A stretch of 64,000 bases of DNA, taken from contig NC_063446.1 of assembly GCF_020379485.1 (NCBI RefSeq), positions 15,932,471 through 15,996,470 of the forward strand, read 5' to 3'. A program made the translations under genes and the position numbers. This document shows, in pieces, positions 24,727 to 36,699 of the stretch (positions are counted from its first letter, which is position 1; every line of letters begins with the position of its first letter). The notes beneath the pieces are model-generated. The model did not search any database and was not told where the DNA came from. It was given only the letters and a program-made list of their open reading frames with translations. Source of the DNA: Brassica napus (taxonomy: Eukaryota > Streptophyta > Magnoliopsida > Brassicales > Brassicaceae).

Positions 24727-26900
24727 CTAGTGTTTAAACACGGATACAATACCGTATCAATGCATACGCCCACAAGAACTCCAATGTTTATAACATCAGA
24801 AATTATATGATTGCTTCATATTTATAAAATTGCTTAGAAGATGCGGATAACTTTTTAAGAAAGTATTTTAACCATAAGCAGATCTTCCTAAACTAGCTTA
24901 TCTTCAACTTGTCATAAAAAACATATATGTTCTAGATTCGAGTAGCAATATGTCATGGTCAAGGACTAACACTCAGAGAAAAACAATGAACCCAAGTTTC
25001 CCAAACCAAATGTATTCATTCTGCTGCACGGGAATTTAGTAATGACAGAAAAGAAAAAAAGAAAAAAAATTAGTAATGACATAAAATACGTCAAATTAAA
25101 TATAAAACGATGTTTGACCAGAGTTTGGTGTAACACTATATATTCTTCACACCAAATATTTAATATACATGTTTTATTATGTTTCATTTAATAATATAGT
25201 TCACTTATTATTATTAATTACTTCAAATTTGCAACTAAAAATAAAGATACTGTATTATTTGAATTTGTTTTTTTATTTTACATAATTAAAATACTTTTAT
25301 TTTATTTTCAAGTAAGAAATCATTAATGGGTTATTATCATTTTCTTTATATTGTAAAAAATAAAATATCATAGAACTTTTATATTTTATTTTATTTTCAA
25401 TTAAGAAATCACTAAATGATTATTATCATTTACTTTATATTGTAATATTTTTATTTTAAAATATCAGTTATAATATTTATTTAAGTTATATTTAAGTAGT
25501 AGTGAACAATTAATAATATTACATTATTGTAAAGTTAGATTTAATAGTAAATAATTAAAACTTTATGTAAAACTATTAAATTCACCAAACATTAAAATAA
25601 CATTTTTATTTTATTTTATTTTATAGTATAGTTACACTTGTATCACTAACTAATACAAATTTTATTAAAATAAATTTATTATTTTATTATGTGCTTTTCA
25701 TAATTAATATTTTGTAATTTTTAATATAATATTTTATATAAAATAAATATGGAAAAGTTATAATATTTTTAAACCGAAAAATATAAATGTAAATAAATTT
25801 TATAAACATAGAATTATATAATTTAACAAACATAATATCTAAGTGTGAAAACAGTTATTTATCAATTAAAATAATTAAAATATAAAAATTATTAAACTGA
25901 ACACATCAAATATATATAATATTACTTTTAGGGAAATAATTGGTGTTATGGTTATAGATGACAAAAAATATGATAACCAAAACATCAATATAGTGTAATT
26001 TTAACACTAAATTTGATGTCATGGTTGGAGATGTCCGGGAGGATAAAAACGAAGAACCATTGAAAATTCAGAATGGAATACAAAATATCTGATAATTAAT
26101 ATTTAAAACTAAGCAAATGCCTATAATATTAGGCAAATATTTAAGAGTCAACTTACTCAAAATAAATAAAGAATTTGATAACTAAGCAAATGCCTATAAT
26201 AGTAAAATATAAAATTAAACAGTTGGAGAGAGAAAGACAAAATTACTTGTGAGTCCTCGAAATAGTTTGCTTCTTTATATCTGGCAAGTAGAAAGTATAT
26301 TTATTTATGGGTTAATTTGTTGAATGACTATATTAAAAAAAAATATTATTTTTGTAGTAAAAAAGTAGAGAGAGATAGGAAAAAAAGAAAGAGAGAGGAT
26401 ATGGTGAAATATAGTTTTTTTTTTAATTATATGCTCAAATTGCCCTATTTATATCTTTTGTTTTATTTTATTTTTGATTCCCAAAACAGTTTTTTCATAA
26501 AATGCAATGTACTTAGCTTTTCAGGCTTACCATTGTAAATGGTTAGGAAACAACTTTGTTTACACGTTTGACCAAGTAAATATGTAGAACTAATTTTCTT
26601 CCGTTGGTTTTACTATGTAGATTGGTTTTTCTTTTTGAAACATGCTATGTAGAATGGTTACGAAACATAACTTATCCTTTCAAATTTGCAAGTCAAAACC
26701 ATTAGGTGCTAGAGGGTCACTGTTAGACAATGGGCAAAATAGTAAGTTTGAGTTAAAATTTAGTTCACATATGTACTAGTTAATTAATTAATAAAACTAA
26801 TACCAACAATCAATATATGATGTTCGCCATACCGAAAATTTCAGCAGCCACGCAAAGTGCGAGTCTTGTTAGATGATAAGCACGTGTGAAAACATCTTAA
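24727..26900. other. AT-rich transposon-relic desert
   Basis: Contains a diverged direct repeat of about 65 bp (TTTTATTTTCAAGTAAGAAATC near 25300 and TTTTATTTTCAATTAAGAAATC near 25390) and a short repeat AACTAAGCAAATGCCTATAAT at about 26106 and 26180. No gene supported. Confidence 0.5.
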
Positions 26901-27058
26901 CACTTTCATTGTATTTGTCTTTTAGATTAAAGTGGTTGTATTTTCAACATGGCTATGACTAGCTATGAGCCTACGAGCAACAACAAAATCTCCATAATGA
27001 TATAGAATTTTTGAAAAATCCGATAACTTTAATCTAAAAGTCAAATATAACGAAACAT
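26901..27058. mobile_element. Hairpin MITE, about 155 bp
   Basis: The left arm TTCATTGTATTTGTCTTTTA plus GATTAAAGT and the right arm ACTTTAATC plus TAAAAGTCAAATATAACGAA are inverted copies over about 30 bp with few mismatches, around a loop of roughly 90 bp. No coding. Superfamily unknown. Confidence 0.6.
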
Positions 27059-27578
27059 CTAATATACATATATATATAATTAATTTGCTAGGCTTTCTCT
27101 CAGTTCATGTCCAAATTTGTATTATATGATGAATATGATATTGTCTATTTGGAATATTAGAATTAATCTTGAGAATTAGAGTTAAATCCGCAGAGTTGCG
27201 GATTAAAATCTGCGTAGATTTACTTTTAAGTTCATTTCCAAAAAGTTTTGTATTATTCAAAATTATATATTTTTTATATATTGGACAATATTTATCTAAA
27301 TTTCTAATGTGGAATTTGAATTCACATTTCTCATTTTTAATATAATTAATACAGTATAGTTGCAGAAAATCAAATGATGTAAACAATGACTAATGAGACA
27401 TCATAGAATTTTTGGAAAGAAAATTGTAAAGTAGCACGTATTTTTGATAAATGAAAAATATCCATAGAGTTGAAATGGAACGCCAGAAATAAAGATATGT
27501 ATTTTTGACATTGGTTGGATAATAAAAAAAGTGAAATTGCATCTCGTATACACAATTTTTCTCATAATTAACTCAATT
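27059..27578. other. AT-rich intergenic DNA
   Basis: No recognisable feature; open frames on the minus strand here are Asn/Ile/Phe-rich and look like chance. Confidence 0.45.
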
Positions 27579-27835
27579 GGGTGTGACTGGTAACCATCAT
27601 AGGAACAATAAGAACATATAGAAAATGAATAAGTAGGAATAAAATTTTAGGAATGAAGAGGAATGATGGTTTCTTATCAAAATTAATGAAGAATTGATTT
27701 GTTCTATAATTCTTTACAAACAAAGGAATGAAGAGGAATGAAAAGAAAAACCTATTCCTCGTGAATGGTAAAAATTTTAAGGAATACCAAGGAACATAGT
27801 GTTCTTCCTCGTTCCCTTGGTCACCAGTCACATCC
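27579..27835. mobile_element. MITE with GGGTGTGACTGGT termini, 257 bp
   Basis: GGGTGTGACTGGTAACC at the left and GGTCACCAGTCACATCC at the right are inverted repeats with two mismatches in 17. GGAATGAAGAGGAATGA recurs inside (27651 and 27725). No coding. The end resembles Harbinger/Tourist-type MITE termini, but I see no clear target-site duplication. Confidence 0.7.
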
Positions 27836-28386
27836 TAAATCCCACGCCATGATATCTTTGTCGATAGACACAACTTGTCACATCATGTGTATTTATCTAA
27901 TTTCCAACTTTTTTGACTCATAAAAAAACTTGTCTGATTAAAAGGAAACCTTTGCGTTTTATATTCGACTTCGCCACTCTATATACATGATCATTGTATA
28001 AGAACCTCAAAGCTATATTGGGGACTCTGTATACATCAATAACTTCGCCACTTCTTTATTCCATACATGGCAATGTATAAGAATTCAAAGCTATATTCAT
28101 CAACAGTGGCAGACCCACTTGAGGACTAATGGTGTCAGTTGACACCACAAAAATAATATAAAACGTTATGATAGGTGGCCTATTTGGTTAGGTAGTGCAT
28201 GGCTGAACCCACAAAACACAAGTTCGATTGTCCCCAACCACACTGTTGAACTTCGCCACTCTGTATACATCAATAACTTCGCCATTGCAAGGTTTTTTTC
28301 TTTATGGAGAAATAAAGGTTCAAGCAGCTGCATTAAGGCTGCACCCAGAACGTCATGATTGTTATGAATCATATATATTCTGCATC
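27836..28386. repeat. Spacer with a duplicated 30-bp word, CACTCTGTATACATC type
   Basis: ACTCTGTATACATCAATAAC followed by TTCGCCA occurs at about 28024 and again at about 28258. The roughly 200 bp between them contain GGTGTCAGTTGACACC, a 16-bp perfect palindrome near 28131, and look like an insertion. A related CTTCGCCACTCTATATACAT lies at 27969. No gene. Confidence 0.55.
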
Positions 28387-28765
28387 TGATGCAGCATCAT
28401 CCCTTCCATTGGCGCCAACCGGATGATTCAAATCATCCTTGATTCGTTTTGGTTTTAAGTTATTTCTTTTCTATTATTTGGGCTTTGGGTTTTAATTTGA
28501 ATGACGGTTTATGATATCCTTATCTTATTAGTGTTTGTCTTAAAGGATGGATATATAAACATAGTTTTGTCTTCCTTATTTGATACGTTTGATTTTATAA
28601 TAGAAGAGCTTTGCTTTTATCCCTTGTTTAGATTCGATTAAATTCATCGAAACAGGAAGTTGGTCTCAAGAAGCTATCGAAAGAAACTCTTGATCGATCC
28701 AAGAACAGGTCTCGAAGAATCCTAAATTCTTAGATCGACCGTTCACCCATTCGTACGATGCGCTA
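28387..28765 (+). repeat. 5' LTR of the gypsy element
   Basis: Starts TGATGCAGCATCATCCC and ends ATGCGCTA, 379 bp, matching the downstream LTR over its whole length. A promoter-like TATATAAACATAG (28550) would drive the element. Confidence 0.92.
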
Positions 28766-28768
28766 GGT

Positions 28769-28780
28769 TGGTATCAGAGC
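28769..28780 (+). other. Primer-binding site
   Basis: TGGTATCAGAGC, complementary to the 3' end of plant initiator methionine tRNA, three bases after the 5' LTR. Confidence 0.93.
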
Positions 28781-28814
28781 TCTGCTACGCTCCGAAACTT
28801 TCTCAACCACTACG

Positions 28815-29850
28815 ATGGTTCGAAAAACTCGTTCTCAGCAATTCGTTGATGACGAAGATATCCCCGCTACTCAACATTCCGTCAATGAGCTTCAGGCTCA
28901 AGTTACAGCGCTTGTGGCCGCGGTAGCCGTGTTAACCACGCAGAACGCCACTCCAGCACTTCGCAGCAGACGCGACACATGACCTAATAACCATGACGAC
29001 TCGGAGGAAGAAGAAGACGACGATGACAATCCGTTCGCTCCTCTCCGACGAACTAACCAGAACCGCAACAACAATAACGACTCCGACTCCGATAGCGACG
29101 TCATAAAAAAATCGTGGAAATCTAGTTTCAAACTTGAGATTTTGGAATTTAAGGGTTCAACCATACCAGAAGAATTGTTGGGTTGGTTTGTCACCGTCGA
29201 AAAGATTCTTGAGTTCAAAGAAATCCCATTGGATCGTTGTGACCCCTTTATCGAAATACGATTCCGAGATCGTGCAGCTGCCTGGTGGTCGCAAACAAAA
29301 ACAACGCGCACTCGTCTAGGGAAATCTAAAATCTCTACTTGGGCTAAACTCAAGAAGGAGATGCAAAAAAAAAAATTTCCTTACAATTACGATCAACTAA
29401 TGTTCCAAAAACTGCAGTCTTTGGCAAGGGAGTCGAACTGTTGATGAATATGCAACAGAATTCTTTAAGATGATCAATTGTGTGGAGGTACGAGATTCAG
29501 AGCAACAACTGGTCATGCGATTTATTGGAGGCCTACGTCAACAAATTCAGCTCACCTTGAATCTTTTTCAACCACAGTCCTTCTCTGAAGCTCACCAACA
29601 AGCTATAACAGTGGAGAATCAATCTCGTATGGGTTCTCACCCTTGGGGTTCCACCCGACAGAGCCCACGCCTGACGCCACCACCAACAAGTCGGAGACAT
29701 CAATTGTCCCAGCAAATGCAGCACAACAGGCGCGACCGGGAGGGCTCCGGTGTTTCACGTGTGGTGAATTTGGCCATCGCCAGTCAGCATGTCCAACACG
29801 TACACGTCGAGGACTGCTCTTAGAAGAAGTAAACGATGATCAAGAGCCAA
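28815..29850 (+). pseudogene. gag of the gypsy element, disrupted
   Basis: The ATG at 28815 opens a frame (MVRKTRSQQF and an ELQAQVTALVAAV coiled segment) that stops at about 28979. The capsid-like retrotransposon gag domain follows in other frames (LEFKGSTIPEELLGWF, RDRAAAWWSQTK), shifting again near 29430. A CCHC zinc knuckle, CFTCGEFGHRQSAC, lies at about 29750-29790 in a third frame. At least three breaks. Gag would package the RNA. Confidence 0.88.
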
Positions 29851-30002
29851 TTTATGACGAAGAATCAGAGGAAGTAAAGGAAGTTTACCCCAACACTGGC
29901 CATCTCCCTGTGGTCCGATGTTCATACCTTGCGCCTCATTCTGATGTGAAATATCCCCAGCGCAACAAACTTTTTCAATTTTCAATCTTGCTGTACAATC
30001 AA

Positions 30003-31386
30003 CGGCAAAGTTTGTACATTTGTGATCGATTCGGGTAGTTCTGAGAATGTTATCGCAGCAGATGCTATAGCTAAACTTTCTCTCAAAGACGAACCTCATC
30101 CCTCACCATATAAACTAGCTTGGCTCCAGAAGGATCATGATTTGATAGTGACTCGCCTAGCTCTTGTTTCTTTCTCAGTCAGTTCATCCTACAAAGACAA
30201 CGTGTATTGTGACATCGCTCCGATGGACGCATGTCATCTCTTATTGGGCAGACCGTGGGAATTTGATAGACGCATCATTCATGGCGGCTCCCTCAACACC
30301 TACAGTTTTATATTTGAAAACCGCAAACTAGTGTAAAAGCCAGCACCAACAGAAACTTCTACTCTCTCTCAATCGACAAATCCAGTTTTGTTCTTGCAGA
30401 AGAAACCCTTTGTGGCCTCGATGCGTGAAACCGGTCTGGTCTTGGTGCTCATTACCAAACCAACGACCATAACACAATCCCCACACGTACCAGAAGACTT
30501 TCACCACGTCCTTGCTGACTTCGCTGATGTTTTTCCAAACGACTTACCGGAGGGTTTACCGCCTCTTCGCGACATCCAACACAGCATCGACTTCTTACCA
30601 GACGCGGCATTACCAAATCGTGCCCATTACCGAATGAGCCTGAGTGAACACGAAGAATTGCGACGGCAAGTAGAGGATCTTTTGGCAAAAGGGTTTTTGC
30701 GAGAAATCATGTCCCCATGTGCGGTTCCTGCCTTACTCATCCCTAAGAAAGATGGATCATGGCGTATGTGCGTTGACAGTCGAGCCATCAACAAAATTAC
30801 AGTACGTTACCGGTTCCCTATTCCTCGCCTAGACGATTTACTCGACCAAATAGGCACGGCGACCATATTTTCGAAGCTGGACTTAAGAAGTGGTTACCAT
30901 CAAATTCGGATCAATCCAGGAGATGAGTGGAAGACGGCTTTCAAAACCCGTGAAGGACTTTTCGAATGGCTCGTTATTCCCTTCGGATTATCCAATGCCC
31001 CTAGCACTTTTATGCGGGTTATGAATCAATCCCTTCGTCCTTTCATTGGTAAATTCGTGGTCGTTTATTTTGACGATATTTTGATCTTTAGTCACACAAC
31101 AAAAGATCATATTCGTCACTTGGCCGAGGTTTTGGCTGTTCTACGCAGAGACAAGTTGTACGCTACATTGAAAAAGTGTGAGTTTGGATCACCACAGGTT
31201 CACTTCCTTGGCTATATTGTCTCTGCAGATGGTTTGGCCATGGATCCTAGCAAAGTTACGGCCATACAAACCTGGCCAACACCAGCTACCATCACTGAGG
31301 TACAAAGCTTTCACGGTCTTGCCTCTTTTTATCGACGTTCCACACTTCAGTGCCCTCATGGCGCCAATGACGGATTGTATCCGTGA
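30003..31386 (+). pseudogene. pol part 1: protease and reverse transcriptase, disrupted
   Basis: The aspartic protease motif DSGSSENV sits near 30027, and LLLGRPWEFD follows. Its frame stops at about 30336, and the reverse transcriptase runs in frame from 30388. It has [34 protein letters not shown] and the catalytic YFDDILIF with two Asp at about 31070. A shift near 31340 breaks the frame before RNase H. The stop between protease and RT and the shift mean no intact polyprotein. Confidence 0.93.
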
Positions 31387-33080
31387 GAGTCAGTTCACAT
31401 GGACGGCAGAGGCTGACCGCGCCTTTTCTCTAATCAAGGAGAAGCTTTGTTCCGCTCTAGTTCTGGCCCTCCCCGACTTCTCGGTCGTGTTCGAACTCCA
31501 CACTGATGCCTCCAAGATAGGGATTGGTGCAGTGTTAAGTCAGAAGGGTCGTCCCATTGCTTTCTTTAGCGAAAAGCTAGCAGGTGCAAGGTTCCGCTAT
31601 AGTACTTATGACATCGAATTTTATGCAATCGTACAAGCCATCAAGCACTGGCGACACTATTTGTTCCATAAGGAATTTGTTCTTTATACTGATCATGATG
31701 CGCTTAAACACCTCAGTAGTCAGGGGAAAGTGTCTTCTCTCCATGCGTCGTGGATAGCTTATTTGCAGCAGTTCTCTTTTGTCATTAAACACACAGCGGG
31801 TACGTCGAACCGTGTGGCCGACGCGTTAAGTAGACGGCGTTCACTCCTGGTCGTCCTTCATTCGTCGGTCTCGGGATTAAGTACCTTCGTGGAGCTTTAC
31901 CCGACAGACCCTTATTTTGGGCCTATTTATGCATCTGCCATGGCTGGATCATCTTCAGAGTTCACCATCCACGATGACTTTCCATTTCGTGGGTCGCGGC
32001 TCTGTATACCCGACTGCAGTCTCCGCCTTCGGCTCATCTCTGAGCTTCACCAGGAGGGTCACGTGGGGCGTGATCGAACTCTCCACCTGCTTACCGCGTC
32101 GTACTTTTGGCCCACCCTACGCCGCGACGTCGAGCGTTTTGTAGAGCGGTGTGTTGTGTGTCAGACTTCGAAGGGCAGTGCATCTAACGCAGGTCTTTAT
32201 CTTCCCCTTCCCATTCCCACTCAAATTTGGACAGACATCAGCATGGACTTTGTCGTCGGTCTTCCTCGCACTCAGCGTGGTTTTGACTCCATCTTTGTGG
32301 TCGTGGATCGTTTTTTAAAAATTTCTCACTTCATTCCGTGCAAGAAGACCAATGATGCTCTCCAGGTGGCTACTTTGTTCTTTCGCGACGTCTATCGTCT
32401 CCATGGGTTACCTCTTACGATTGTCTCGGACCGTGACTCCCGCTTTCTTGGTCACTTTTGGAGGTCTCTCTGGAAACAGTTAGGTACTTCTTTGGATATG
32501 AGTTCGGCATATCTTCCCCAAACAGACGGTCAGACTGAAGTTACTAATAGATCATTGGGGAACTTGTTACGATGTCTGGTTGGTAATGCGATCAGAACAT
32601 GGGACTCTAAGCTCCCGCAAGCTGAGTTCGCTCATAACCGTTCCGTAAACCGTAGCCTTGGGTTTTGTCCCTTTCAGTCGTTTATGGTGTTATCCCGCGA
32701 GGACCAGTCGATCTTTCTCACTTACCAGATCGTACGCATTTTCATGGTGACGCCTCCGCCTTTGTTGAGTCCCTTGCTGATACTCATGCGAAGGCAATCA
32801 CGAACCTTGAAGCTTCGGCGTCCAAATACAAGACTGCGGCTGATATGCATCGTCGTCGCTTGGTCTTTGACGTGGAAGATCTCGTGTGGGCGTACTTGAC
32901 TCGCGATCGGATGCCTGCGCACGCCTATAACAAACTTATGGCAAAGAAAATTGGCCCCCTTGAAGTTTTGGACATATAAATGATAACGCGTATCGTCTCC
33001 GCCTTCCCGCCAACATCACCACTTCTGATGTCTTCAACATCAAGTATCTTTCCCGCTTTCTTCCCACCGATACCGCAAGT
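31340..33080 (+). pseudogene. pol part 2: RNase H and integrase, disrupted
   Basis: RNase H: HTDASKIGIGAVLSQKGRP and LYTDHDALKHL (31500-31720). Integrase zinc-binding region: an HQEGH pair and CVVCQTSKG (32050-32170). The catalytic core has MDFVVGLPRTQRGFD, VSDRDSRF and LPQTDGQTEVTNR, giving the D, D, E residues (32240-32540). The frame shifts near 32690, and the C-terminal part continues to about 32979, then again in another frame to 33080. It would cut and join cDNA to the host genome if intact. Confidence 0.9.
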
Positions 33081-33103
33081 GATTCGAGGTCGAATGCTTC
33101 TCA

Positions 33104-33115
33104 ACCCGGGGGACC
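33104..33115 (+). other. Polypurine tract
   Basis: CCCGGGGGACC lies immediately before the 3' LTR start TGATGC and would prime plus-strand synthesis. The tract is short and interrupted. Confidence 0.6.
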
Positions 33116-33490
33116 TGATGCAGCAGCATCCCTTCTTTTGGCGCCAACCGGATGATTCAAATCATCCTTGATTCGTTTTGGTTTTAAGTTATTTCTTTTC
33201 TATTATTTGGGCTTTGGGTTTTAATTTGAATGACGGTTTATGATATCCTTATCCTATTAGGGTTTGTCTAAAAAGATGGATATATAAACATAGTTTTGTC
33301 CTCCTTATTTGATACGTTTGATTTTATAATAGAATAGTTTTGCTTTTATCCCTTGTTTAGATTCGATTAAATTCATCAAAACAGAAAGTTGGTCTCAAGA
33401 AGCTATCGAAAGAAACTCTTTATCCAAGAACAGGTCTCGAAGAACCCTAAATTTTTAAATCGACCGTTCACCCATTCGTACGCTGCGCTA
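33116..33490 (+). repeat. 3' LTR of the gypsy element
   Basis: Starts TGATGCAGCAGCATCCC and ends CTGCGCTA, 375 bp. It is 4 bp shorter than the 5' LTR owing to a GATC-region gap near 33420. Confidence 0.92.
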
Positions 33491-34918
33491 GTATCCAAAC
33501 GTCGTGCATGTCTACTGCTGCAAAAACGCACGGGTCAGTGTCACCCACACCCTATTATTAATTGTTCGTCTTAGCTGAGCAATGGGCTTCCTTTTCGACC
33601 CAGTGTGATAAGTTTCCACTTTGACCATAGAATGGGCTTCAGAACTGGCCTATATTGTAAAGGCCGATTTGGTTAATATTCTCCGATGCAGATTTATCCT
33701 TGTGTGCGTAAAAAAAAAATGAAATTTCAAATTTTAGACACATTAGCAAATAATAATGTAACTAGTGATCTTTGTTGTTCCGGTGACCGGTGGCCTTGTG
33801 CTGCCGGTTACCTATCCTTTTGTTATTTTTGTTTTGTTGTAAAATAACTCTTCGCAAGGCGATTTCTGTTCCCTTAGTGTATCTTTCACTTCGCGATGGC
33901 GGATTTTTTTGTTTTGTAGCTATCTCAATTTCTTCATGATATTTTCTTTTTTTTCTCTGATTTTAGTTGGGTAAATAATATTTCGGCTTCTTCCTTTGTG
34001 TGTTTGATTTAAAATCCCGTTTTATATCGAGAGAGATGATTGTCTTTCTCTGGTTATTCTCAAGACTAATTCTTTGTTTAGCCGATTGGCTTATTTGCAG
34101 AGTATCTTAAGTTCTTTGAGTCGATTGATTAAGCTTGGGAATTATTTGGAAGACTCAGTAGAGTTGAAGCTCCTCGTAAAGAGACGCGTTTCTATCCATA
34201 ATTTCTGAAGCTTTCTCGTTGGTATTCACATCTAGTAGAGATTGATAAGATATCTCTTTGGTAGCGACGGATAGTACGGAGGAAGGGGTAACTGCAGATG
34301 GTTTCAATGACTGAAGATGCTTTCTATTTGACGAAAAGTCAAAGCTTCGTTAATGGGCAAGAGACAAAGATACAAGATGCAATTTCGGAAGAGTCTGTGG
34401 TGGAGAAACTTTGCGGTGATCGGAAAGGTGAATTGTGGCATGAAGGACACGTGTGTTAACACGAGTTTAGTTAATATCCCAGAAGCTTGATACGTGTTAA
34501 AGTTGATAATATCAACTACCGCTTTATGGACATTTCTGTGTATTTTAAGTTATTATCTTTGTTGGGCTTTATTCAATTGATACCTCTGTAATATGTCAGT
34601 TGGGCCTCATTTCAATGAAATGAAAATGTTGACAAAAAAAAAGTAGCGTAGAAAGTTCCGGAGTTCATCTTAGATTGTAATTTGTAAAGTAAATTTTAGG
34701 ACATACATGATTTTTAAGAGAAAATGAGATAATATGATATATACTTCATTTTTGGCATAACTTATAGAATCAATGATAATAAATTAAAGCTCCTAAGAAA
34801 AATTTATATATATATATAAGATTATACATTCCAAAATAGTAATCCAAAGGACAACTACTTTCCCTTTTTCTTGTCTTGTGAATTAAAACGAGGAAAAATA
34901 CGTTTATAACGAATAAAA
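33491..34918. other. Intergenic DNA, possible retroposon 3' end
   Basis: The stretch to 34643 ends in TTTCAATGAAATGAAAATG plus TTGACAAAAAAAAA, which looks like the A-tailed 3' end of a LINE-type or other retroposed sequence. No coding domain or target-site duplication was found to prove it. The remainder is AT-rich CPC 3' flank. Confidence 0.35.
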
Positions 34919-35603
34919 TCATCTCCTAACAAAATCTCTTGGTCGGTTGGCAAAAACGACACCGTGTTTCATAAGCCAATATCTTTCTATCTCCTCCGGC
35001 GTCCGTCCCGGAATCCTTCCGGCTATCAATTCCCACCTACGAACCGTATAAGATAGACTAAAATTTACAGAAATTACGTAAATATCCTTTATTCCGATAA
35101 AATTCAATTAGAGTTTATAAGTTGGTTAAACCTAGCTGGACAGAACCATACAAACACTGCTTGATAAAAAGACGAATCAAACTAAAATTGTGGAAACAGT
35201 TTTAGAATTCTATTATATAATTGCACAAACATAAATATGTTTTGCTAATCATTAATCAATAAGCAAATCAAAAACAGTCTTGCTTAGGTTTCTTTATATA
35301 TAAGAAAATCAAAATGAATAAGAAAACAAAAAGAGTATAGCAAAATCAAGATGGATCGAGAGTGAGTGTGTGTTTTACCTGTCTCCGACGAGTTTATACA
35401 TCCGAGAAATGAGATCTTCTTCTTCCTCCGTCATCTTCACAGCTTCCCATTCTATGCTACTCACTTCTGCTAACCATCAAATATCAGTCTCAATCCAATG
35501 AAAGATAGGGACAGAAGCAGAGAGGTAGAGAGAGAGAGCTAAGCTGATCACCTTCGGAACACGACGCTTTGGCCTTGCTCTGTCTATGACGTCGTCTATC
35601 CAT
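34919..35603 (-). CDS. CPC: CAPRICE (CPC), single-repeat R3 MYB repressor
   Basis: Three exons, 35603-35552, 35466-35379 and 35036-34919, give 85 residues: MDRRRHRQSKAKASCSE, then EVSSIEWEAVKMTEEEEDL, the R3 MYB repeat with RWELIAGRIPGRTPEEIERY, and WLMKHGVVFANRPRDFVRR. The bHLH-interaction signature D-L-X2-R-X3-L-X6-L-X3-R is intact. CPC moves between root epidermal cells and competes with WEREWOLF for GL3/EGL3, promoting root hairs and repressing trichomes. Arabidopsis CPC has 94 residues; the first nine are missing because the corresponding upstream ATG is absent. TRY and ETC paralogues are similar, but the CSEEVSSIEWEAV stretch and the WRKY46 neighbour favour CPC. Splice sites are GT-AG. 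Confidence 0.93.
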
Positions 35604-36690
35604 TTTTATCGTCTTTGTCGGAACAAAAAAAAAAGATTCAACAAAGAGAGAAGAAATCTTGAGAAACAAGAAGATTGATAACTTTTTTTCTTGTATTCCT
35701 CGAAAGAAAAAGTGAGAGAGGGGCTCGAAAAAGAATTGAAAATTAGACAGATTATTTTATAACTGCGCATGTCAGGTTAATTCCTAGAATAACCTCTTAT
35801 ATAGTAATTAAAAAACATTAATTTTGTAACTACGTTTCACCGTGAAAAATGAAATTCAGATTTTTTTTTTAAATAAATTGGTCAATCTTAACTTATACTA
35901 TACTTTTTATTAAACTAACTATTAAATTGGTAAATAGTATACAAAAAAATATTTTCGCACTTTTCTTAAATAAAAGCTACGAAATTACCTAATATGATTA
36001 ACATATATATGACAATTAATGATTATGAATGATAAATATTTGATAATAATTTGTGTATCTTAGCTATTTTTTTGTTTAATTTTATATTATTAAAATATAT
36101 TAAACAACCACATTAACCATATAATAATTTTTTTTTCTTATATGTTATATTTTGAATTTTTAAAATGACTATAAATTATTAAAAATGTTAAATGTCTCAC
36201 ACTAAAAATTTTTGTGATCAGTGGTTTAATTTTTTTGCTAATAACAAGATGCAAATGATCATAAATCATATGAATATAAAGTCTCATTTACTAGACATTC
36301 ATATTATATATTAATATAGTTTCAAATTAAACTATATAACATAGAAAAATATTTAAATATGATAATTTCTAAATTTGTATTGAAAAAGTATTGAAACCTT
36401 GATATTTTCATTAAAAAATCGCACATTAGAAATTGTGTGTTTATCATATGAGTATGAATTCTCAATAATAAATATTTATATTAAAATTGACTATATATAT
36501 GTCTATGTCAGTGAAATTTAGTTATATACCGTATAAAATAAATAAAATGATTGTTTTGATTTATTTATCAAAAAATTATCGTAAATAAAAAAGATGTATT
36601 GTTTTGATTTATGTCTTTACTCTAATTTAGTTATATACATAATATGTAAATGAATACAAATAGATAATAATAGATTAAAATTAGTTTTAT
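35604..36690. other. CPC upstream region and AT-rich DNA
   Basis: CT/GA-rich leader of CPC to about 35740, then very AT-rich spacer with no gene. Confidence 0.5.
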
Positions 36691-36699
36691 AGTATATAA

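Larger units (their letters stand above)
28387..33490 (+). mobile_element. Ty3/gypsy LTR retrotransposon, about 5.1 kb, defective
   Basis: Two LTRs (28387-28765 and 33116-33490) flank gag, protease, reverse transcriptase, RNase H and integrase in the Ty3/gypsy (Metaviridae) order. The PBS matches initiator-Met tRNA, and a purine tract precedes the 3' LTR. Likely target-site duplication: GCATC (28382-28386) and GTATC (33491-33495), differing at one base. The LTRs differ by about 17 substitutions and one 4-bp gap by my alignment (about 4.5 percent), so the insertion is fairly young. Several frameshifts and stops make it non-autonomous. The compact size and short LTRs suggest a Reina-like chromovirus lineage, but I see no chromodomain. 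Confidence 0.95.

Noticed and set aside
29533..30099. Minus-strand frames within the gypsy element
   Set aside because: Shadows of gag and protease on the opposite strand.
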